DNA from: Spirochaetales bacterium Spiro_10
GTDB taxonomy: Bacteria > Spirochaetota > Spirochaetia > Treponematales > Treponemataceae
Reading direction: 5' to 3'
DNA: 48,485 nucleotides
Assembly (NCBI GenBank): GCA_001604405.1
Contig: LVBL01000031.1
Location: 1-48,485 of the forward strand
Below are positions 33,422-38,989 of the stretch, piece after piece. Position 1 is the stretch's first letter. Every line of letters begins with the position of its first letter. The notes below the pieces were generated by a model that was given only the letters and a program-made list of their open reading frames with translations, made no database searches and was not told the DNA's origin. Position numbers and translations under genes: made by a program.

Positions 33422-34813
33422 ATGGATACAATTAAACCTGATATTCTTGTTTACAGGTTTCCTCCCCCCCGACAGTCTGTGCGTTCTGATCGTTTATCCC
33501 TTTTTGAACCTCTGGAACTTGAATATCTGTACACGGCATTACGCAAATGGCGGGTTACACTGATTGACGGTATGGCGGATCGTCGGAATATCAAACGCTT
33601 CATTAAAAGGAATTCCTTCAACATAATCATGCTTAGCGGTTATCTTGTCCATCTCGATTTATTGCGTGAATTGTGTGCCTGGATCAAGGTACATTGTTCG
33701 CCGGGAACCTTTGTGTTTCTTGGTGGGCCGCAAGCGGAAGTGACTCCCTCTCTTCTGAATTTTGATCACGTGGATGGTGTCATAGTATCTTCTGATACGG
33801 CTATTATAAGGGGTATTGTTTCAGATATTGCGGCGGGTAGAGATTTTAAAACAAATAGGGGACTTGCTTACAGGGATCAGGACGCTTTAGTTATTAACTC
33901 TGCTCCTGCCTTTGATCCAGATTCCCTGCCAATGCCAGAAAGGGTGCTCTTCAATGCGAAGCCTCACAGATATTTCAACATGTTTTTTCGTCCATGCGCT
34001 TCTATCAAGACATCATATGGTTGTCAGGGGCTATGTACGTACTGTTTCTGTCGAAAGATGAATGGCGGCAGATTTTCTTGCCGTTCAATGAGCCTGGTTA
34101 TGGATGAATTGCAGAGTATTAATTCAAAAGCCGTATTCATTCTTGATGATAATTTTCTGTCATCGCTTTCGAGAGTGCGGGAGTTTATTTCAGAAATCAG
34201 GGAAAGATCTATCGAAAAGAATTTTATCATATACGGCACATCAGATTTTGTAGTACGACACCCACAGCTTATGCAGGAACTACGAAATGTAGGCGTACGC
34301 TGGATACTCATTGGATTTGAATACCTTTCCAGCAGAAGACTAAAAGAGCTTGGCAAGAGAGCTTCAAGTGACGACAATATCCGGGCATTAGTAGTTTGTC
34401 GGGAATGTGATATTGAGGTTACCGCTCTTTTTATGATTGACCCTGATTGGACGCATGCAGAGTTTGATGAACTTGAGACATTCGTAAAGAAGCATCGCAT
34501 CTTTTTTGCAACATACTCGACTAAAACTGTATTTCCAGGCGCAGATGATGCAGAAGGTGTATATGGCTGTCCTGTTGATTCTGGCATAAAATGGTGGCGT
34601 TATGACTTGCTTCGTGTTCACGAACGTCCTGTCGGGATGTCCTTGCATATGTTTTATTTCAGGATGTTCAGACTTTATCTTTTGCCCGTATTCTGTAGTC
34701 GTAATGCTCGAAGTTTATTTTCATATGCAGGAGTTCTTCCCGCTTTACGACTTATATTCCTGAGCATTATTACAGGAATTGAGTTCCTTGTAAAACTGGT
34801 TCGTTATCCATAA
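33422..34813 (+). CDS. B12-binding-type radical SAM enzyme (3 of 3)
   Basis: ATG 33422 lies 15 bases after the previous gene, behind an AGGAG at 33407; 463 residues. The N-terminal domain (LYTALRKWRVTLIDGMADRR, IIMLSGYLVHLDLLRELC, FVFLGGPQAEVTPSLL) is cobalamin-type without DxHxxG. The cluster motif is C201/C205/C208 (CQGLCTYC), followed by CRKMNGGRFSCRSMSLVMDE. It is a paralogue of the enzyme at 30682 (both have CFCR, ILDDNFL or IVDDDFL, and YGxxDF). The C-terminal helix (LPALRLIFLSIITGIEFLVK) could bind membrane. Confidence 0.86.
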   Translation: MDTIKPDILVYRFPPPRQSVRSDRLSLFEPLELEYLYTALRKWRVTLIDGMADRRNIKRFIKRNSFNIIMLSGYLVHLDLLRELCAWIKVHCSPGTFVFLGGPQAEVTPSLLNFDHVDGVIVSSDTAIIRGIVSDIAAGRDFKTNRGLAYRDQDALVINSAPAFDPDSLPMPERVLFNAKPHRYFNMFFRPCASIKTSYGCQGLCTYCFCRKMNGGRFSCRSMSLVMDELQSINSKAVFILDDNFLSSLSRVREFISEIRERSIEKNFIIYGTSDFVVRHPQLMQELRNVGVRWILIGFEYLSSRRLKELGKRASSDDNIRALVVCRECDIEVTALFMIDPDWTHAEFDELETFVKKHRIFFATYSTKTVFPGADDAEGVYGCPVDSGIKWWRYDLLRVHERPVGMSLHMFYFRMFRLYLLPVFCSRNARSLFSYAGVLPALRLIFLSIITGIEFLVKLVRYP

Positions 34814-34835
34814 TACCTAGTAGGAGAATTATCAA

Positions 34836-35459
34836 ATGGTAAAAAAAAACAATCCAAAACTTTGGGATTTTTGGTCCAGGCATTATTTGAATCTATGGGT
34901 ACAGAACTGGGTTCTCGGACCTACACGGAAGATCGTACTTGGTTCTTTGAAAGGCTATTTTAATGGTAAGGGCGGAATACTGGATATTGGTTGCGGCGTA
35001 GGTCAGCTTTGTGCAGAATTGAAGGATGTATATCCGCATGCCCGCGTGCGGGGAATAGATATTTCATCAGGAATGATAGTACACGCACAAACATTGCACG
35101 GTATGTATGGAATTGAGTTTGAAAATGAAGGTTTGGATGATCAGGATGGGACATGGGATATCATCACCACAACACACTCTTTCCCTTATATACCGGACAA
35201 GCCTTCGGCACTCTCAAAAATTTTTAGTCTGCTCAAGCCTGGCGGACGTATTCTTATAGTGATGGCACATACCGACAATCTTTGGGATCTGTTAACCATG
35301 GGAGTAGTAAAAGTGACAACTTGGGATTCCGATTACATCCCAAGCCGGGAACTCATGAGAATGCTTGATGATGCGGGCTTTGTTGAGATTACCGGTAACA
35401 AGCTCAACCTCTCTTTTTTTATTCCTTCCGTGTTTCTAATTTCTGCCCGAAAAGTATAA
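34836..35459 (+). CDS. SAM-dependent methyltransferase (class I)
   Basis: The 207-residue protein has the Rossmann SAM-binding motif ILDIGCGVGQLCAELK (motif I, about residues 48-63), GIDISSGMIVHAQ (acidic residue after strand 2), DIITTTHSFPYI (motif IV region) and LLKPGGRILIVM (post-motif). This is the UbiE/Methyltransf_11 style. The substrate is unknown; the context suggests O-, N- or C-methylation of the island product. It starts 22 bases after the third radical SAM gene with AGGAG upstream, and is the last clear gene of the rightward operon. Confidence 0.85.
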   Translation: MVKKNNPKLWDFWSRHYLNLWVQNWVLGPTRKIVLGSLKGYFNGKGGILDIGCGVGQLCAELKDVYPHARVRGIDISSGMIVHAQTLHGMYGIEFENEGLDDQDGTWDIITTTHSFPYIPDKPSALSKIFSLLKPGGRILIVMAHTDNLWDLLTMGVVKVTTWDSDYIPSRELMRMLDDAGFVEITGNKLNLSFFIPSVFLISARKV

Positions 35460-35693
35460 TAGACTGGGTTATGCGACAACGATATCCGATATCACAGCTT
35501 CCCAGAATTGCATGAATATGAATCCGGAAAAATATTATTATACGATGTCGTTTTTTTCGGTTTTCGAAGTGAAAGCAAATTACCAGGTAATTTTCTCAGT
35601 CTGCTATATGTCCGATGTTCCAATGCTTTTCTTGGTCCCATACTTGGCGGTTAGGGGATTGCGATGGCAGACATAGTAATTTGGGAGGTCACT

Positions 35694-35744
35694 ATGGGTA
35701 GTGAGAATGAATTCAGGCATAATATCAATCCTGATTTTATGTGA
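35694..35744 (+). CDS. Candidate 16-residue mini-ORF with an ideal ribosome binding site
   Basis: GGGAGG at 35683-35688 sits five bases before ATG 35694, better than most genes of the island. The frame encodes MGSENEFRHNINPDFM and stops at TGA 35742-35744. The stop overlaps a 9-bp hairpin. If the TGA were read through, 29 further codons are open to TAG at 35832-35834. It could be a tiny precursor peptide, a regulatory leader, or chance. Nothing in the sequence proves translation. Confidence 0.25.
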   Translation: MGSENEFRHNINPDFM

Positions 35745-35780
35745 CCAGCACGTTTAGTGAGTGCTGGTCTGAAACGTGCT
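35743..35780 (+). promoter_or_regulatory. Two mutually exclusive hairpins
   Basis: GACCAGCAC (35743-35751) pairs perfectly with GTGCTGGTC (35761-35769). Alternatively AGCACGTTT (35747-35755) pairs with AAACGTGCT (35772-35780). The left strands overlap, so only one can form at a time. There is no T-run. Confidence 0.4.
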
Positions 35781-35873
35781 TATTGCACAGTAATTGCACA
35801 CAGAGTAGATTTCAACGTAATACTCATTGTATAGGTAGAAATAAATTCTTATAAAATAAGAACTTAATTATAT

Positions 35874-36010
35874 CCAAGAAAGGGAATCGCCTTCCAGTCG
35901 CGCACTTCGTGTGCGCTCCTTCCAGGCCGCCTCAGCGACTCTTGGCGCAGCCATGCGCCAAGCCCTCCCTTTCGGTCGGGACGTCGCTTCGGTTCGATTC
36001 CCTTTCTTGG
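35874..36010 (-). repeat. tRNA-linked structured repeat, copy 1
   Basis: The ends are a 16-bp inverted repeat: CCAAGAAAGGGAATCG at the left and its complement at 35995-36010. Inside are hairpins GCGCAC-TTCGT-GTGCGC (35900-35916) and CTTGGCGCA-GCCA-TGCGCCAAG (35941-35962). The outer arm copies the T-arm/acceptor 3' end of the adjacent tRNA-Thr with one change. The unit repeats with a period of exactly 179 bp with copy 2 and the tRNA. Confidence 0.88.
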
Positions 36011-36015
36011 AACAT

Positions 36016-36050
36016 AAAAAAAGGCCAGTCCGAGGGACTGACCTTTTTTT
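36016..36050 (-). terminator. Terminator hairpin between repeat copies 1 and 2
   Basis: GGCCAGTCC and GGACTGACC flank a short loop, with A and T runs outside. Read from the minus strand the stem pairs fully (one G-U) and ends in a U-run. It is nearly identical to the terminator at 36195. Confidence 0.75.
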
Positions 36051-36052
36051 AG

Positions 36053-36189
36053 CCAAGAAAGGGAATCCTCTCCGGTCGCGCACTTCGTGTGTCCTCCCTG
36101 CGAGCCGCCTCCGGTCGCTTCCGCGGCCATCCATGGCCGCTCATCCTCCCGTTGGTCGGCGCTCCCTCCGGATCGATTCCCTTTCTTGG
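36053..36189 (-). repeat. tRNA-linked structured repeat, copy 2
   Basis: This has the same 15-bp ends as copy 1 (CCAAGAAAGGGAATC ... GATTCCCTTTCTTGG) and a central hairpin GCGGCCAT-CC-ATGGCCGC (36123-36140) whose sequence differs from copy 1 but pairs perfectly. The TTCGT hairpin (36078-36094) has partly lost pairing (GTGTCC instead of GTGCGC). It starts exactly 179 bp after copy 1. Confidence 0.88.
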
Positions 36190-36194
36190 AACAT

Positions 36195-36229
36195 AAAAAA
36201 AGGCCAGTCCGGGGGACTGACCTTTTTTT
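36195..36229 (-). terminator. Terminator of the tRNA-Thr gene
   Basis: On the minus strand AGGTCAGTCC-CCC-GGACTGGCCT followed by six further T residues comes directly after the tRNA 3' end. The one imperfect pair is G-U on the minus strand but C-A on the plus strand, so it is built for the tRNA direction. Confidence 0.85.
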
Positions 36230-36302
36230 AGCCAAGAAAGAGAATCGAACTCTTGACCTGCACGTTACGAGGGTGCTGCTCTGCCGACTGAGCTATCTTG
36301 GC
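36230..36302 (-). tRNA. tRNA-Thr (anticodon CGU)
   Basis: A 73-base cloverleaf on the minus strand: acceptor GCCAAGA / TCTTGGC, D-arm GCTC-AGTCGGCA-GAGC, anticodon loop CTCGTAA with CGT at 34-36, variable loop AGGTC, and T-arm AAGAG-TTCGATT-CTCTT. The anticodon decodes ACG (threonine). Pair 31-39 is C-C in the anticodon stem, and the discriminator is T. CCA is not encoded. A consensus promoter lies just upstream and a terminator just after. Confidence 0.93.
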
Positions 36303-36312
36303 GCGTGACGGA

Positions 36313-36341
36313 ATAATAGCAAAAAAGGGGAGAAGCGTCAA
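36313..36341 (-). promoter_or_regulatory. Promoter of tRNA-Thr
   Basis: On the minus strand TTGACG (36341-36336) and TATTAT (36318-36313) are 17 bases apart. The start would be about 4 bases before the mature tRNA end at 36302. Confidence 0.8.
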
Positions 36342-36393
36342 TTATCGCCCGCGCGATTGACTGACGGGGCAAGATGCGCGCGGCACGGCCGGT

Positions 36394-37041
36394 TTAGGTC
36401 TCTTCCTTGCTCCGGCGCGCGTTGACGTAGCGGGAAAGCTCGGTGATGTTCTTGACGACGATCCGGTCCTCGTAGATCTCCATCTTTCCCTGGTCGATGT
36501 ACCGGTGCATCTCGTCCTCGACGCTCTCCACGGGGAGGCCGGCCCATCGCGCGACCTCGTCGAGCGTGATCGTGAAGTGGCGTATCTCCGTCGTCCGGTC
36601 GATATTCGGCTGCGTCTCGTCGAGCATGAGGAAGACGTCCCCGACGCGCGCCATGTTCTCCGGCACGGTGAGCACCATGAACCGCCTCTTTTGCGCGTAG
36701 ATGCGCTTCACGAAGGTCTTGAGGAGCTTCATCGCGATCGCCGGATTACCCATCATGAGAACCTCGAAATTCGCCTTGTTGAACTCGAGGGCCTTGACGT
36801 CGTCGTAGGCGATCGCCGTGGCCGAGCGGGGCGAGTTCTCGAGTATGGCCATCTCCCCGAAGATCTCCGACGGCTGAAGGATGTCGAGGTTTTTCTCGAA
36901 GCCGTTCACGATCTTGATGAGCTGTACCCGTCCGGACTGGATGAGGTAAAAACAGTCCCCCGGCTCGAATTCAGAGAATATGACCGATCCCTTCGGAAAG
37001 TCTTTTGCGAACCGCGAAAAGGCGGCGAATACGTCACTCAT
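36394..37041 (-). CDS. Crp/Fnr-type cyclic nucleotide-binding regulator
   Basis: The 215-residue protein has an N-terminal cyclic-nucleotide-binding beta-roll (GSVIFSEFEPGDCFYLIQSG, then FGEMAILENSPRSATAIAYD, the phosphate cassette) and a C-terminal winged HTH from about 140 (FTITLDEVARWAGLPVESVE, then EIYEDRIVVKNITELSRYV). The cassette keeps the GE-x-A-x8-RSAT pattern, so it may bind a cyclic nucleotide. It lies 3 bases downstream of another cNMP-domain gene, forming an operon. A role as a global regulator is likely; its ligand is not proven. Confidence 0.83.
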   Translation of the reverse strand: MSDVFAAFSRFAKDFPKGSVIFSEFEPGDCFYLIQSGRVQLIKIVNGFEKNLDILQPSEIFGEMAILENSPRSATAIAYDDVKALEFNKANFEVLMMGNPAIAMKLLKTFVKRIYAQKRRFMVLTVPENMARVGDVFLMLDETQPNIDRTTEIRHFTITLDEVARWAGLPVESVEDEMHRYIDQGKMEIYEDRIVVKNITELSRYVNARRSKEET

Positions 37042-37044
37042 GCG

Positions 37045-38025
37045 TCACCCCCCGCACGCCGCGTGCAGTTCTTTGAGCGTCGGGACGAGTCCCGGCCCGG
37101 CCATCGAAAGGGCCTTGGAGAAGAATGCCCGTGCCTTGTCTATCTGGTCCATTTTCCGGTAGCACAGCCCCATGTACATGAGAACCTCGCCCATTTGCGG
37201 GGACTTCGGGTCATGGGACACGAAGGCGGTCAGGAGCTGCACGCAGCGCACGAAGTCTTCCTGCTCGTACAGGCTTTTGCCCGCCCCGACGTAGGCCTTG
37301 CCGAGAACGGGCGTGTCGCCGATCTCGATGACCGAATGGTACTGCTTGTATGCCTCGTCCCATTTGCCCTGTCCGGCGAGGCCCTCGGCGAGCGTCATCG
37401 CGAGATTGGGGTCGTTGCCGACCGGCCCTCCCGACTTCCTCGTGCCGGCGGGAACTCCCGCGAGCGCCTCGGCGGACCGTTCGCCGAAGGAACGCGACGA
37501 GGTGAGCTTGTTCTGCGCGATCTGCCGCATCTCCTGCACGTGCTTTCCCGCGGGGAAGAGCTTGAGATAGCGGACGGCGACCTCGGAGGCCGCCCGGTAT
37601 TGCTGGGATTTGAAGAAGCAGTTCGCGACCGAGAACATGCCGTCGTCGGGATTCGTCTGTTCCTCGCTGTGAAGGAGCGACTCGATCTGGCGGTGGATAT
37701 GCCTCAGCTGGTTCGAGAAGACCTTGAGCATCTTCATGATGATTCGCGTGTTTGACTGGGCGAAGGCCTCGAATTCGGCCGTGGTGAAGGAGAGGACGAT
37801 CGCGTCCGTGAGGACCATGACGCTTTCCTCACGCGGGAAATGGCCGAGGGCCGACTTGACGCCGAAAAACTCGCCTTCGCGGATGTACTCGGTTACCTGC
37901 TTGCCGGTTTCTATGTCGGTCGAGGTCAGCGCGATACGGCCTTTTTGCAATAGATACACCCGCTCATCGACGTCGCCCGCGAAGTAAACAACGGAGTTCG
38001 GCTTGTACTGGACCGCTTTTGGCAT
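37045..38025 (-). CDS. Cyclic nucleotide-binding domain protein with TPR-like repeats
   Basis: The 326-residue protein joins a cNMP-binding domain (about 1-120: NSVVYFAGDVDERVYLLQKG, then EGEFFGVKSALGHFPREESV) to helical TPR-like repeats (ANCFFKSQQYRAASEVAVRY, EGLAGQGKWDEAYKQYHSVI, GKSLYEQEDFVRCVQLLTAF, YMGLCYRKMDQIDKARAFFS). There is no DNA-binding domain, so it probably senses a nucleotide and binds protein partners. The phosphate cassette lacks the GE and RSAT pattern seen in its neighbour. This pairing is one I associate with spirochaetes. Confidence 0.82.
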   Translation of the reverse strand: MPKAVQYKPNSVVYFAGDVDERVYLLQKGRIALTSTDIETGKQVTEYIREGEFFGVKSALGHFPREESVMVLTDAIVLSFTTAEFEAFAQSNTRIIMKMLKVFSNQLRHIHRQIESLLHSEEQTNPDDGMFSVANCFFKSQQYRAASEVAVRYLKLFPAGKHVQEMRQIAQNKLTSSRSFGERSAEALAGVPAGTRKSGGPVGNDPNLAMTLAEGLAGQGKWDEAYKQYHSVIEIGDTPVLGKAYVGAGKSLYEQEDFVRCVQLLTAFVSHDPKSPQMGEVLMYMGLCYRKMDQIDKARAFFSKALSMAGPGLVPTLKELHAACGG

Positions 38026-38109
38026 CGCTAACCCTCAACGCGTTATATGGGTCAGTATAGCACAAAACCTGTGCACGCGTCCATTTTTTTGGTACTATGC
38101 GGAGGTTAT

Positions 38110-38955
38110 ATGATCGATTTGCACGCCCATTCAAACGCCTCGGACGGCTCCCTTTCCCCGCGGGAACTCGTGGACCACGCGCGCGAGCGCGGCCTGTCGG
38201 TTATCGCGTTGACCGACCACGACACCGTCGACGGAAACGCCGAGGCCGCCGCCCGTGCCGCCGAACTCGGCATGACCTTCGTCCCGGGGATCGAGCTCGA
38301 CATCGAATGGAAGCCCGGCGAGTGCCATCTTCTGGGATACGGTCTCGAGCGGCCCGCTGCCGTTCTCGTCGACTTGATCAGACGCCTGATAGCCGGCCGG
38401 AACGAGAGAAACGCCGAGATCGCCGGGCGAATGCGCGGGGCGGGAATCGACATCGACCTTGCGCGCGTCGAGGCCCTCGCCGGCGGCGGTACCGTCGGAC
38501 GGCCCCACTTCGCCCAATTTCTCGTGGAAACGCGCGTCGTGAAAACCCGTCAGCAGGCCTTCGACCGCTATCTCGCCAAGGACCGTCCCTATTACGTCGA
38601 CCGCGTTGGCATCACCCTCGACGAGGGAATCTCCGCGATTCGCGCCTCGGGCGGCATTCCCGTGCTCGCTCATCCCCTGTCGCTCTACGTGTCCTGGGGG
38701 CATCTCGGCGGCATCATCGATTCCTTCCGCGAACGGGGGATAGCGGGCCTTGAGGCCTGGCATCCCGCGGCGCGCATCGTCGATTGCGAACGGCTTGAGG
38801 CCCTTGCCCGGGAGAAGGGCCTGTTCGCGACGGCGGGCAGCGACTTTCACGGCGCCGCCCGACCCGACCGCAAACTCGGCCGTACGGCCGGGAGGCGCGA
38901 CATCGACGACCGGTTCTGGACAGAGGGCCTGGGCCCCGCCCTGGCGCGGCGGTAG
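38110..38955 (+). CDS. PHP-domain phosphoesterase (nucleoside 3',5'-bisphosphate phosphatase/RNase AM type)
   Basis: The 281-residue protein starts MIDLHAHSNASDG with the first metal motif HxH, followed by LTDHDTVDG, FVPGIELD, GRPHFAQFLVE, PVLAHPLS and GSDFHGAARP, the full metal-ligand series of the PHP family. The order and length match the E. coli TrpH/YciV group, which removes the 3' phosphate of nucleoside bisphosphates and trims RNA 5' ends. GGAGG precedes ATG 38110. It is divergent from the cNMP/TPR gene. Confidence 0.88.
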   Translation: MIDLHAHSNASDGSLSPRELVDHARERGLSVIALTDHDTVDGNAEAAARAAELGMTFVPGIELDIEWKPGECHLLGYGLERPAAVLVDLIRRLIAGRNERNAEIAGRMRGAGIDIDLARVEALAGGGTVGRPHFAQFLVETRVVKTRQQAFDRYLAKDRPYYVDRVGITLDEGISAIRASGGIPVLAHPLSLYVSWGHLGGIIDSFRERGIAGLEAWHPAARIVDCERLEALAREKGLFATAGSDFHGAARPDRKLGRTAGRRDIDDRFWTEGLGPALARR

Positions 38956-38989
38956 CGCGTCGCAGGATTTCCGCATGGCATCCGGTTAA

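Larger units (their letters stand above)
22996..35870. mobile_element. AT-rich genomic island carrying a radical SAM biosynthetic system
   Basis: GC content and codon use differ strongly from both flanks; the change occurs at the left repeat copy and at the right repeat array beside tRNA-Thr. All genes inside belong to two divergent operons from a shared centre. tRNA adjacency, flanking repeats that share the tRNA 3' end, and foreign composition fit horizontal acquisition. There is no integrase gene, so the mechanism is unproven. The boundaries are approximate. Confidence 0.6.
35460..35871. other. AT-rich tail of the island with tiny candidate ORFs and hairpins
   Basis: No convincing gene was found here. 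A 54-codon frame at 35512-35676 (MNMNPEKYYYTMSFFSVFEV...) has no ribosome binding site and looks like chance. A 16-codon frame at 35694 has an excellent one and is listed separately. Overlapping hairpins occupy 35743-35780. No terminator with a T-run was seen directly after the methyltransferase. Confidence 0.5.

Noticed and set aside
35512-35676. 54-codon frame downstream of the methyltransferase
   Set aside because: It has no ribosome site and no recognisable feature; the length is within chance for this composition.
35742-35780. Bacterial SECIS element directing selenocysteine at the TGA of the mini-ORF
   Set aside because: The apical loop begins only 7 bases after the TGA, closer than the usual 16-37, and the candidate protein has no selenoprotein context. 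No selenocysteine genes are in the window.
22996-35870. Integrase, transposase or phage genes expected in an island
   Set aside because: All frames of reasonable length inside were accounted for as biosynthetic or transport genes; none resembles a recombinase.
35864-36308. Open frames of 70-120 codons on both strands across the repeat copies, rich in Lys/Arg and Ser
   Set aside because: They are read from the structured 179-bp modules and the tRNA end. Frames on both strands come from GC-rich palindromic sequence, there is no ribosome site, and the pattern of change preserves pairing rather than protein.
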